A program made the position numbers and the translations under genes. DNA of 64,000 nucleotides, taken from positions 66,739,577-66,803,576 of the forward strand of contig OU015497.1 in NCBI GenBank assembly GCA_907164885.2. The letters run 5' to 3'. Of the stretch, positions 40,963-52,399 are shown in pieces (position 1 is the stretch's first letter; each line of letters starts with the position of its first letter). Below the pieces are notes generated by a model. It was not told where the DNA came from. It did no database searches and saw only the letters and a list, made by a program, of their open reading frames with translations. Source of the DNA: Dolomedes plantarius. Lineage: Eukaryota > Arthropoda > Arachnida > Araneae > Dolomedidae.

Positions 40963-42194
40963 ATAGATGAAAAAGAATTTCGCGTCTTAATTCAACATTG
41001 CTTCTTGATGACAAAAAATACCATACAAATCCAAGAATGGATCGAAAAGCATTACAGCACATCTGTTCCGTCGAAAATAACCATTTTTCGATGGTTTAGA
41101 GATTCTAAAAGTGGTCGTACGAACACCGATGATGCTGCACGTTCTGGTCACCAGAGAACATTAAAAAACTCCATCGTATTGGCTTAGATGACCGCAAAGT
41201 GAATGTAAGGGAGATAGCTGACATCGTAGAGATATCAAAAGAACGGGTGAGACATATTTCGCATGAGTATTTAAATATGAAAAAGCTTTGTGCGAGATGG
41301 GTGCCGCGTTTTCTAACAAACGACGAAAAACAGAACGCGTCAATAATTCAGGGCGCGCTTTGGCGCTATTAAAGCTTAATCAAAATTATTCGTAACAATG
41401 TATGAAACGTGGATACATTACTACACACCTGAGTCAAAAATGCAGTGTGCAGAGTGGTTGGAAGCTGGCGAAAGCCGCCCAACGCGGCCAAAGACGTAAC
41501 AATCGGGTGGAAAGGTCTTGGCCAGTATTTTTTGGGATGTACGTGGCATAACATTCATTGACTATCTTGAGAAAGGAAAGTATTCATAAATTACAGCGAC
41601 CCAAGCTAGTGCTTATACGTCTTGAACAAACTGTCGACCGGTCGCTACGTAGCAATACCTGTATACGCAGCCGAGGGTTAATTTCCCAAGTTCGGTGACA
41701 TTTTTCATTATTGTAGGGCCCGAGGATGCCGGATGGACAGTACAGATCTGCCATCCACTCAAGGCACCCCAAGCCCCTCCTTGAGAAAGGAAAATCAATC
41801 ACAGGAGAGTATTATGCAGCATTATTGGACCGCTTGAAGGACGAAATAAAGAAAAAAAGGCCGCACAAGGTGAACAAAAAAAGTGCTGTTTCACCAAGAC
41901 AATGCACCGGCTCACACATCAATGAAACCGGTTGTAAAATTGAACGAATCAAAACACGAATTGCTTCCCCCTCCCCTGTATTCTCTAGATATGGCCCCCA
42001 GCGACTATTATTTGTTTCCTAACTTGAAGAGATAGCTCCAGGTGAAGATATTTTCCTCAAATGAGGATGCCAAATGCGAAACTGATGCACATTTTGGAGC
42101 CCTTGACAAATAGTACTGTATGAAAGGTATTCAAATGTTAGAGGACCGTTGAAATAAGTGTATCGCTCTTGAAGGAAACTATGTTGAAGAATAA
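40963..42194 (+). pseudogene. mariner transposase, broken
   Basis: The codon at the expected start is ATA (40963-40965), followed by DEKEFRVLIQHCFLM. The helix-turn-helix reads PSKITIFRWFRDSKSGRTNT, followed by a DDAARSGHQRT linker. The next segment has several stops. The first catalytic region reads VTMYETWIHYYTPES, with Y where the first aspartate of T.DETW is usual. KVLASIFWDVRGITFIDYLEKGK follows and is cut at 41580 by an inserted repeat. Homology resumes at 41779 with EKGKSITGEYY. The second catalytic motif (HQDNAPCH type) survives as HQDNAPAH-like codons near 41895 in a shifted frame, and the third region near 41990 is also frame-shifted. The end is TAA at 42192-42194. Confidence 0.85.
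41580..41778 (-). mobile_element. 199-bp SINE-like insertion with 14-bp target duplication
   Basis: CTTGAGAAAGGAAA flanks the segment perfectly at 41566-41579 and 41779-41792. One copy belongs to the interrupted mariner transposase codons. A duplication of this length is a hallmark of LINE-mediated insertion. The left end (GTATTCATAAATT) is AT-rich and may be the tail, so the element would be on the minus strand with its GC-rich head GAGGGGCTTGGGGTGCC at the right. I cannot identify clear box A and box B promoters, so the SINE source is unknown. Confidence 0.75.
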
Positions 42195-44112
42195 AATCGA
42201 TTTTGGACAAAAAAATGTTTTTCTCGTTGCTAGTCTCGGGAGTTTTCACCCCATGTAGTAGACAGGATATTTGTCACCTTGATTGCTAAAGTCTTAAATA
42301 GTTTATTGTACTATGTTAAACAATGGAATGAATTTACTGGACTATACATGATTTTACAGGTTTTAGATTACAGACATAATTTAACAAAAAATATTTATTA
42401 TATAACTTTATATTTTTATTACAGATTTATTTTATTTACAATTATACTTTTTCCTCGTAGATACCTGTATTCATAGATTGCTAAATAGACGCGTTCGAAA
42501 TCGTTCTTTTCTAGGCTATTCATCAGAACTAGACAGAATATGTGTCCCCTTAATTTCTGATCGCATAAATGATTTAATGGACTATGTTTAATTGCATAAA
42601 GAATTTACTGAACAATACACAGTTTTCACGTGTTGCATTACACATATGAATGAATAAAAAAATTGTTTAATATTTAAATTTCTCTCGTACATTTCTTCAA
42701 TAGATTTACTTCATCACATACGTTTTTTTCACCACATATGTTATGCCTGTATTCAGTGCTAAATAGATCACTCTAAATCATTCTTTTCTAGGCTATTAAA
42801 CGCTACTAGACGGAATATTTGTAACCTTGATTACTAAAGTGTTAAAAGTCTATTGTACAATGTTAAACAATGGAATGAATTTACTGGACTATACAGGACT
42901 TTACAGGTTTTACATTACATACATAATTGAAGGGAAAATATTTATTATATAACTTTATATTTTTATTACAGATATAGTTTATTTACAATTATACTTTTCC
43001 CACGTAGATATATGTATTCGTAGATTGTTAAATAGTTGCGGTTTAAATCGTTCTTTTCATGGCTATTCAACAGTACTAGACACAATATGTATCCCCTTCC
43101 TTTTTTATCTCATAAATAATTTATTGGACTATGTTTAATTACATAAAGAATTTACTGGACTAGACATAATTTTACAGTTTTATATTACACACATATATGA
43201 ACAAAAATTATTTTATTACATTAATTTCTCTCATTTACTTTTAAAATGGATTTACAGCATTTACAATTTTCTTTTTACCTTAGATGCCATGCCTACATTC
43301 ATATATTACTAAATAGAGGTCCTCTAATTAGTCCTTTTCAAGGCTACTCAATCTTACTAGCTAGGACATTTGTTACCGTGATTGTTGAACTCTACAATAG
43401 TTTATAGGAGCAACTTAAACAATTTATTGGACTTTACATAATTCACAAGTTTTGCATTACACACAAAAAAAAATTTAATATTTTATCTTATATATTTCTT
43501 TCATATAATTTTATTATAGATATATTTTATTGTTTATGTTTTTTCATCGTAAGATGCCATACTATATTCTTAGAATGCTAAGTTCATGTGCTCTAATCAC
43601 TCTTTTGAATGCTATACTACCGTACTAGACTTGTTATTTGTCACTGTGACTGCTGGAACCTTATATAGTTTATTGGACTATGTTTAATAACATAAAGAAT
43701 TTGCCAGACTATACATTATTTTTATGCCTTTCTTTACACAAGTAACTGAATAAAAAATAGTTTATTAAAAAAAAAAATTCTTGTATATTTTTATCATATA
43801 GTACTTGTTTTACTGATAATTATATTTTTTCACCGTAGATGCCATGCCTACATTCATAGAATACTTAATAAATGAGCTCCAAATCATTCTTTTCTAGTCA
43901 ATTCAACCTTACTAGACAGTATATTTCTTATTTGATTTCTGAACTCTTATATACTCGTAGTTTATTGGACCTTGTTTAATAACATTAAAAATTTACTGGC
44001 CTATACACAATATATAAGTTTTACATTTCACATACAAAATGAATAAAAATATATTTTATTATTTTAATTTATCTAGTACATTTATATTGCAGATTTTCTC
44101 TGTTTATAATAA

Positions 44113-44952
44113 CAGTCAAGGCTTGCTATAACGCCCACACGTTATAGCGATCGTTCCAATAAAAAGACCGGTGAAAGAAGTCCGAAATTGAACCCTTTTT
44201 AATGAATGTACTTTTAATTACCATATAATGCCCTTGCAGATCATTTAATCCCGATACAGGTTTTCTAATTCTGCGATGCAATCTTGAAGTGAGGTGGAAA
44301 GATATATTTTAAAACATTTCAAATGCACAAAAAAGATAATGGTTTAATGTAGGGTGAAACAGCATTGGATGTTGATTTAAATGTATAAGAAGTAATATAA
44401 ATGTATATGTATTATCGCTGGCTCAGGGGTGGTGTACTCGCCTGCCACGCGCTTGGTCCAGGTTCGAGCCCAGGCAATGTACAGGGTTGTTTTTCAGTCC
44501 ACATTAAATTAAATAATAATATAAGAATAAGTTTTCTCTCCTGAGCTTACCTTGATGGTATTATCTCAGGATATACCGTTTTACCGAAAGGTGGGGAAAA
44601 CGAAATTTCTTGAATGCACAAAAAAGAAACAAATATTTCTGATAACTTTTCTAGGAAATATATGAAAGACCAATTTTTTTTGTAATTTCATTCATTTTTC
44701 ACGTTAAATTTTTATTTTAGAAATAAGGGTACTCTTAATTTGTATATACTTAACCTAATTGCCATTGCTTGTTCGATAACAAATTGAACATTATTACTAT
44801 ATTGCAATCGTGTACTAATGTGGAATTAATATGAAAATCGCAATATTTATGGGAGTTTATTGTATTTTGTATAAATTTTCAATATAGCAACTACTCGCTA
44901 AAACAACCTTTTTATATAGGACGCGGGATGCTGTTATAAACAGTGCCGACTG
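44113..44952. mobile_element. Tigger/pogo-like MITE, 840 bp
   Basis: The left end reads CAGTCAAGGCTTGCTATAAC and the right end, inverted, reads GTTATAAACAGTGCCGACTG. It interrupts the satellite where flanking units are continuous. TAA occurs on both sides. CAGTC ends with a TATAAC motif match pogo/Tigger elements. It has no transposase and carries a tRNA-Gly-derived SINE inside at about 44412-44610. Confidence 0.7.
44412..44610 (+). mobile_element. tRNA-Gly(GCC)-derived SINE
   Basis: The head TGGCTCAGGGGTGGTGTACT then CGCCTGCCACGCG then GGTTCGAGCCC follows a glycine tRNA with GCC anticodon nearly base for base from position 8 onward, including box A and box B. The acceptor stem does not pair, and the T-stem has an A-A mismatch, so this is not a functional tRNA. 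A body containing CTTACCTTGATGGTA and a GAAAGGTGGGGAAAACG tail follows, as in a SINE. Target duplication not found. Confidence 0.7.
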
Positions 44953-46595
44953 TAAATTTTTTTTTCACCGTACATGTCATGCATATATTCATAGATTGCT
45001 AAATGGATGTGTTCTAAATCGTTCTTTTCAAAGCTATTCAACCTTACTAGACAGGACATTTATCACCGTGATTTCTGAGCTCTTAAATGGTTTATTGGAC
45101 AATGTTTAATAACATAAAAATACCCAGGGTATACTTTTTTTTAAAATATATCTCTACGGATTTATTTTTTTCCTAAATGGGAATTAAACTTTCACAGAGA
45201 AAAAAAAAATATCTTTTTAATGACTGTTTGTAGAACCGATGTTTACGTGCTTAAATGAAATACTTTCAATATAAAATTCATTAATTCTTAATTAATCGGA
45301 AGATTCTTTAATAAAAAAAAAAGGATTCTGAATGTTTTCAACATTTTCTATGTACCAAAGTAATTTTAATGTTTTGAAGAACAATTAATTTTTCTCCGGC
45401 AAAATAGTTACTTTAGTTTGAAGTTTTTAATAAGTTTTCGCCTCCGACATTTAATCAAGCAAGTTAGAGATCTAGAAATAATTGATGTTTTTATTTCGAT
45501 AAAATTCGATGATTTCAGATTGAATCTAAAGAGCTATGTATTTTTAATATATGTCATTTAGGAGATAAAAGTAATAAAAATCTGTTCATCTTTTAAGTAT
45601 CGTTATCTAAGATTTTTTGTATACAAAATAAGATTTTCAAATATTGTGTAACAAATAACAATCCATTCCATTTAGAAAAGCAGTAATGTTCTGTCAATAT
45701 AATTGTAACGAATGTTACCTATTTTATTTATAAAAATAAATAATTTAATGATACATAAGCAAAACATAAAGTGTTCCTCACTGAGTGTTCCAGAATTGTG
45801 TCTCATTAGCATAAATTATTTGTACATTGTTTCAATGGTTCAGAAAAATTTTAAGTAATGCATTCATTTTTTTCATATATTTTCATGTATTAACATGCCT
45901 TTTGTTATGAGCTGTTAGATTCCAAAATTAATGGCGTTTTAAAGAATAGTATGAAGTTTCGTTTTCAAGTTGATGTAATATTAAGAATATTTCATTTCCG
46001 AGTCTATACTATTTCTAATTATATTATTTTTAATCGTTGGTTTCATGCCTAAATTGAAGTATTGCTAAATAGATTTCCTCTACCGAAGGCAATTTAACCG
46101 TACTAGACAGCCTATTTGCAACCGTGATTGCTGAACTCATAAATAGTACACATAGCCCTCCTACAGTATGGTATCTTACAACACGGTTTCGCTCTAACAC
46201 GATAGGATAAATTGCGGGATCCTCGTATAACACTGCAACCTGTAACACGGTTTCGCTCTAACAGGATAAAAAAATTGCGAAAACCTTTGTATAGCAGTGA
46301 ACTTCTACAGCACTAGGTAACATGATTTTTGTTTCCAAAGTCTAAAAACTAAAGTGCCTTAAAATAATGACGGGAAGGAATAATGAACTATAGTGGCTTT
46401 ACATGAAAATGTATAAATAAATTTAAATTTATTCATTTATAACTCTATAAAATTACCAGAAGGCCTATGCTTATTTGAAAATCTTGAATCATTTTTCTTT
46501 AATGCAGAAGAATGCCGTAGTAGGTCCTCACTGAAAGAAGCCGAAAAGTCAAAAGATAGCTGAAAAATTATCTATCTCCATACCGCGAAATCTAC

Positions 46596-46745
46596 AGTGA
46601 CTCAATAAGAGCAGGAAACAAACCAAAATTACAGATTTTTTAGAGGATAGAAGATGCGAAAAATCTAAATGGAAAAAAAAAAGTTCTGAAAGTGAAGCTG
46701 ATATTGTTCAACCGAAAAAACGTTCTCATTTGATTGTACTGAGCA
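46596..46745 (+). pseudogene. pogo/Tigger transposase C-terminal remnant
   Basis: Codons read RKQTKITDFLEDRRCEK. Then, after a small frame change in an A-run, SSESEADIVQPKKRSHLIVL continues across the nested insertion into SSDEEEIAVMRK at 49669. The QTKITDFL block resembles the QxxI/LxxFF PCNA-binding box known at the end of Drosophila pogo transposase. The acidic tail is also common in this family. No catalytic core remains. Confidence 0.5.
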
Positions 46746-46746
46746 C

Positions 46747-49668
46747 TAGGGTGGAACGAAAAAAACTTTTTTTCGAATTTCAATATGCTCTAGTTTTCAA
46801 AAGTTGCCTTTTAACAAAATAAAGACGGAAATTAAATATTAGCGTAATTGGTGCATGTTTTCAGTTAGCGCAAGAAGGGCAAACTTTTGGTTTTTATTAA
46901 ATTTTTGACAAATTTCGCAATTATTTTGAAATTGAATACACTTGTAGTACAAAAAAGTAGCAAAATATGTAATTTAAACATTCTTTTTAGTCAGGAGACC
47001 TGCTAAACTGATTATATAATACGTTTTACTTCATAAAAATAGTACACATAAAGGCACTTACGAACGAGGCACTTAAAAGACACTCAGACATCACATTGGA
47101 ACGAAAATTTTTTTTTCGGAATTTCAATATGCTCTAGTTTTCAAAAGTTGTCTTTTAAAACTAAAATTAAGAATATAAAATCTTTTTTCCCTACTAAAAT
47201 ATTTTTAAGTGCCACAAAGGGCTTCAAAATGGATATTTTTATGAAAAAGTGATTATATTTATATTTTCTGTTAATTTCTTTTATAGTATACTAAAATAAT
47301 GTATATTTTCTGTAAATAAAATATTCAAAACATGATATTTTGACAGAAAACTCGCATATTCTAAGTATTTCTAATTTTTAGATGCCATAACAGAACAACT
47401 GATTTTGTGGAATTTCGCGATTTTCATCATATTAATTTTACAGTAACATATTCTTATAATACACATTGGAATGAAAGAAAAACAATTCTTAATTGACGGA
47501 GCTTAGTTAAAATAAGTAAATCACACTTATTTAGAAAAATATTAATATAATGTCTATAAAGGCAAAACCTTATTTTGAAAAAAATATTCATGCTTTTCAA
47601 AAGTCCATAGTAATCACACTTGGTTTCCATTACTTATTTCACTGACACATTGAATTGTTTTATTGTTTCAAATTTTGGCATTATCTTTTAAGGATGTATT
47701 TTTGTTTTTATCAATGCATCTCTTGCAGAAGTACCACGAACGGAGAAGGATGACACGGTAACTAATTTAACAATCCTTTCTACTACTTGTGTGTGACATG
47801 GAATGTTGTTGAAGTCAATAATTTAAATGAACTGTCCTTACGTCACCTATTTTGTTTCCTAGATGGAAAAACTAAAGGTCCAAATGAATTTGGAGGAGAA
47901 ATAGGTAAACAACTAGAAAACTGCTATGAACTTACAGTGATTGAATTTTCACCTATTGAAAATAACATTCCATTACTAGAAATTAAGGATGATTTAAGTG
48001 TGGACCCAAAATATTTGTTAGAAATGCATAATGCAATCTCTGTTGGAAAGTGCTCTTCTGATTTGTCCATGAGAAAACCAGGAAAATGTTGTCATTTACG
48101 ATGGCTTACATTAGCAAACCGAATACGTCGCTTGTATGTGGGAACAGAATTTCCTGCAAAAAATCTCCGAATACTGAGTACATTTTGAAAGTTTATGCAC
48201 CAATTTGGTTTAACATAAAGCTGAAACCATCTTGTATCCGTGGATCGAAGCACTTGTGGAAACTTGTAAGCTATTCACGTTACCTCAATCAGACACTTAA
48301 AAATGTATTTGACCCTGTCATTCAAAGAAATGCATACTTTGCCGCTTCTAAAAATCTCCTCCTTTGTATATATTAGTCGATCGCAGTCAGGTAAGAGAGC
48401 TTGGATTACGCCGGATTCTAAAAGCAAGGGCGGAAAATGAAAGAGGCATCAGAAAGAATTTAGTTCCACGTATAAACTTTGATGCCAAAGATTATATTGA
48501 TATGATTGAATGGAATGATATTAAAGTAACAGAACCTCCTATGACGAGGCATGTTTCTGATGACGAACTAAAACAGTTTATAAAGGAAGCAAAAGAATCT
48601 GATCACGAGAAACAAATTATTGACTTCAACAACATTCCATGTCACACACAAGTAGTAGAAAAGATTGTTAAATTAGTTACCGGGTCATCCTTGTCCGTTC
48701 GTGGTACTTCTCCAAGAGATGCATTGATAAAAACACATTCTCAAAAGATAATGCCAAAATTTGAAACAATGAAACAATTCAATGTGTCAGTGAAATAAGT
48801 AATGGAAACCATGTGTGATTACTATGGACTTTTGAAAAGCATGAATATTTTTTTCAAAATAACGTTTCGCCTTTATAGACATTACATTAATATTTTTCTA
48901 AATAAGTGTGATTTGTTTATTTTAACTAAGCTCCGTCAATTAAAAATTGTTTTTCTTTCATTCCAATGTGTATTATAAGAATATGCTACTGTAAAATTAA
49001 TATGATGAAAATCGCGAAATTCCACAAAATCAGTTGTTCTGTTATGGCATCTAAAAATTAGAAATACTTAGAATATGCGAGTTTTCTGTCAAAATATCAT
49101 ATTTTGAATATTTTATTTACAGAAAATATACATTATTTTAATATACTATAAAAGAAATTAACAAAAAATACAAATATAATCACTTTTTCAAAAAATATCC
49201 ATTTTGAAGCCCTTTGCGGCACTTGAAAATAATATAGTAGAGCAAAAAAAATTTATATTCTTTATTTCAATTTTAAAAAACAACTTTTGAAAACTAGAGC
49301 ATATTGAAATTCCGAAAAAAAAATTTCGTTCCACCGTGATGTCCGAGTGTCTTTTAAGTGCCTTTATGTGTACTATTTTTATGAAGTAAAAAGCATTATA
49401 TAATCTGTTTAGCAGATCTCCTGACTAAAAGGAATGTTTAAATTACATATTTTGCTACTTTTTTGTACTACAAGTGTATTCAATTTCGAAATAATTGCAA
49501 AATTTGTAAAAAAATTAATAAAAACCAAACGTTTGCCCTTCTTGCGCTAACTGAAAACATGCACCAATTACGCTAATATTTGTTTTCCGTCTTTATTTTG
49601 TTAAAAGGCAACTTTTGAAAACTAGAGCATATTGAAATTCAAAAAAAAGTTTTTTTCGTTCCACCCTA
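46747..49668 (+). mobile_element. Unclassified palindromic DNA transposon, 2.92 kb
   Basis: The ends are TAGGGTGGAACGAAAAAAAC and its inverse GTTTTTTTCGTTCCACCCTA. ACTGAGCA occurs directly on both sides (46738-46745 and 49668-49675), so the target duplication is 7 or 8 bp depending on how the shared base is assigned. The arms (about 46747-47823 and 48614-49668) are inverted copies of more than 1 kb each. The right arm contains the C-terminal codons of the element's protein and the left arm contains them in antisense. The end motif recurs inside each arm near 47094 and 49336. The left part of the original element was therefore replaced by an inverted copy of its right part. It is nested in a pogo-like element. 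The superfamily is not assigned. Confidence 0.85.
47820..48798 (+). pseudogene. Unassigned transposon protein, C-terminal two thirds
   Basis: After the arm junction the codons read NELSLRHLFCFLDGKTKGPN and continue through CHLRWLTLANRIRRLYVGTE. A frame change near 48170 leads to VYAPIWFNIK and VFDPVIQRNAYFAASKNLLL. Another near 48365 leads to QVRELGLRRILKAR, KINFDAKDYIDMIEW-like codons and HTQVVEKIVKLVTG, ending at TAA 48796-48798. I recognise this as like uncharacterised proteins repeated in arthropod and cnidarian genomes (RWLT..., DPVIQRN.., HTQ..VE..VKLVT), but I cannot name a domain or catalytic triad. The N-terminus is missing. The context suggests a transposase. Two frameshifts make this copy non-functional. 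Confidence 0.6.
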
Positions 49669-49940
49669 CTGAGCAGTGATGAGGAAGAAATAGCAGTGAT
49701 GAGAAAGGTCGCATTAAATGAAAATTATATTTTTTTTCTTTTCAATTTGTCTTATAAACACATTTATATTTTTAGCAAAAATTAAGTTTCTTATATGGAA
49801 TTTAAAAAAACGTTTTTTTTAAATAAGTTTTTCGAACGTAACTGCCCTTTTTGTACTGGCTCTGGGTCTCATATAACATTGTTTCACAGAACACGTCATT
49901 TTCTAGGAACCTATCTACCGTGTTATAGGAGGGTTACCTG

Positions 49941-51900
49941 TATATTGAATTATGGTTAGTAGTATACAAATGCCCACGTAATGCTTATTTTTAAACATAT
50001 CATTTATTTTTTTCTAAATGGGAAATAAACCTTAAAAGATATTTTTAACGAGTATTTTTTAAACTGATGTTTACGTGCCCAAATGAAATACTTTCAATAT
50101 AAAATTCATTGAATCCTAATCAATCGTGAGATTCCTTAATGAAAAAAAGGATCCCGAATCTTTTCAACATTTTCTGTGTACGAAAGTAATTGGAATATTT
50201 TCAAGAAAAATTATTTTTTCTGTAGCGACATAGTTACTTCACTTTGAAGTTTTTAATATTATTTTATCTCCGACGTTTAATCAAGCAAGTAAGAAACCTA
50301 GAAACAATTAACATTTTTATTTAGATAAAATTCGACGATTTCATAATGAATCTAAGAAATTATGTATCATTCGTTTTTTTTAATACATGTCATTTAGGAA
50401 ATAGAAGTAATAAAAGAGTGTTCATTATTTAAATATTATAATCTAATACTTTTTTCACATATAATAAGATTTTTAAATGTTATGTAACAAATATTAATAT
50501 ATTTCTTTCAAAAAAGCTCGATTCTTCTGTTAATATAATTGTAACAAATGCTAATTGTTATATTTTTTTAAATAAAACATTTAACAATACATAAGCGGAA
50601 CGTAAAGTGTTTCTCCCTGAGTGTTTCAGAATTATGTCTTTTTGGCATAATTTATTTTGACATTATTTCAACGATTCAGAAATTTTTTTAAAAATGCATG
50701 CATTTTTTCGTATTTTAGCCTGTATTAACGTTCATTTTGTTATGATCTGTTACATTCTGTAATTGTTAGTGTTTCAAAAACTAGTTTCAAATTTTAGTTT
50801 TCTATTTCATGTAACATTAAGAATATGTCATCTACGAGTCTCTACTTTTCATATAGTAGCTTATGGCCGTAATCGGATATAGTTTCTATTTTTTGAGATA
50901 CATAAAAGATTCATGACTAATTTAATGCTTAAAATGGAAAGTTAAATGCTTTGTATAAAAAAATACTGTACATATAATTTTCAAGTTTTAGATTACACAC
51001 ATAAATGAATAAAAATTCTTTTATTATGCAAACTGATCTCGTACATTTTAATTATACTTTATTCCTAATTATATTATTTTTAACCGTAGATTTCATGGAT
51101 AAATTCGTGGACTTCTAAATAGATTTATGTTTAATAACATACAAATACTCACGTAATACTTATTTTCAAACATATCATTAGCGATTTATGTTTTAATAAA
51201 TGGAAAATAAACTTTTACAGGAAAAAAATAAATTCTCCTTTGGAATGAGTGTTTTTTAAACTGATGTTTACGTGCTTAAATGAAATACTTTCAATATAAA
51301 ATTCATTAAATCTTAATCAATCGTGAGATTATTTAATGAAAAAAAAGAGATGTTGAATCTTTTCAACATTTTCTGTGTACCAAAGTAATTTGAATTTTTG
51401 AAGACCAATTACTTTTTCTTTTGCAGAATAGTTACTTTAGTTTGAAGTTTTTAATAAGATTTCACCAGCGACGTTTAATCAAACAAGTAAGAGATCTAGA
51501 AACAATTAACGTTTTTATTTGTATAAAATTCGGTCATTTCAAATTGAATCGTTACTGAAGAACTGTTTATCATTAGTTTTACTTTTAATATATGTCATTT
51601 AGGAGATAAAAGTAAAAAAAAAAATTCACAATTTAAGCATTGTTTTCTCAGAGGTTTTGTTTCGTCTAAAATAAGATTATTAAATATATTATATAACAAA
51701 TCATAATCACTGTCTTCAAAGAGATATGATTAATGTACCGAATTAATTCTAAAAAATATTAAGTTTTTTTTCTAATTAAATAACTAAATTGCAAATAAAA
51801 AAACGCAAAGTATTTATCACTGAGTATTTGAAAATTCGGACTTCATGACAAAATTTATCTTTCCATTATTTCAAAGTTTCAAAAGATTTTTAGGAAATGA
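49941..51900. repeat. Satellite domain continued, about 1.1-kb unit
   Basis: Sequence marked by TGATGTTTACGTGC, TACTTTCAATATAAAATTCA, CAACATTTTCTGTGTAC and TGTCATTTAGGA appears near 45220-45560, 50030-50400 and 51250-51600. These are diverged copies of one long unit. It shares its ends with the shorter 270-280-bp unit, so the two satellites are related. No coding potential. Confidence 0.8.
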
Positions 51901-52399
51901 AGGCATTCTGTTTCAATATTAGTTGGTACCCGTCAAAACATGACGGCAGGATAGTAAATAAATGTACTAGTACACAAATTATACTAAAGACTAAACAATT
52001 TCAACCAGTTTTATTTCTACATTTCACAAACATAATTAAAATTAAAATAGCACATAGAGAGAGATTCCCCGGAATTTACTAATTAAAGTGTTAATTCAGA
52101 CTCGTGCTTACTAAGTATCTATCGCCAGATAAAAACATGTCAGTGGGCATGCGCAGAAACAAATTATTGTGTTTATTCGGCTTCGTGCTTAGTGAGTATC
52201 TACAACCAGATTTAAACATGTCACTGAGCATGCGCACAAAGCATTTTTTTAATTATAAATTTTCGTCAATTAATAGAAATTGCGGTTACAAAAAAACAAG
52301 TTTGACTCATCTATAGATTAAAAGCTTTCGTTTAAGACCAAAATTAAGCAAATTTATGTAGTAGTTTTCGCTGACGAATCGCCCAAAGAATCGGCTTAG
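51901..52399. repeat. Spacer with an 85-bp tandem duplication
   Basis: TCGTGCTTACTAAGTATCTA...AAACATGTCAGTGGGCATGCGCA at about 52100 is repeated as TCGTGCTTAGTGAGTATCTA...AAACATGTCACTGAGCATGCGCA at about 52185. The rest is unassigned. Confidence 0.7.

Larger units (their letters stand above)
40784..42258 (+). mobile_element. mariner (DD34D-type) element, split by a short insertion
   Basis: The inverted ends are CTATTTGGGGTGAAAAGTCC on the left and GGGAGTTTTCACCCCATGTAG on the right, and TA is duplicated at 40782-40783 and 42259-42260 within the satellite. The total is 1475 bp. Without the 199-bp insertion and its 14-bp duplication it is 1262 bp, normal for mariner. A plus-strand transposase pseudogene runs nearly end to end. 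Confidence 0.93.
39310..46148. repeat. Satellite domain, about 270-280-bp unit, 12 recognisable copies
   Basis: The landmark ACTAGACAG, within TTCTTTTCAAGGCTATTCAA...ACTAGACAG...TATTTGTC, occurs near 39590, 40242, 40510, 40781, 42528, 42805, 43075, 43355, 43624, 43911, 45045 and 46101. Subtracting inserted elements gives spacings of 267-292 bp, except the last (about 1056 bp). That last interval includes a longer unit with TGATGTTTACGTGCTTAAAT and CAACATTTTCTATGTACC. Insertions are a solo LTR at 39674, a mariner at 40784 and a MITE at 44113. No coding potential. Confidence 0.9.
46149..49940 (+). mobile_element. pogo/Tigger-like element split by another transposon
   Basis: The left end is CACATAGCCCTCCTACAGTA. 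The right end inverted is CAGGTAACCCTCCTATAACA, followed by CGGTAGAT. TA lies at both sides (46147-46148 and 49941-49942), and the flanks are satellite. Removing the nested element leaves about 860 bp, so the copy is internally deleted. CACGGTTTCGCTCTAAC is repeated near 46189 and 46241. A C-terminal transposase remnant lies at about 46596-46745 and continues after the nested insertion at 49669-49722. Confidence 0.75.

Noticed and set aside
44419..44490. Functional tRNA-Gly gene
   Set aside because: The acceptor stem does not pair and the T-stem has a mismatch. A SINE-like body follows.
47787..47823. Start of the nested transposon protein at the first open codon
   Set aside because: These codons lie in the inverted arm and are antisense to the C-terminal coding region at about 48614-48655, so they are not the true N-terminus.
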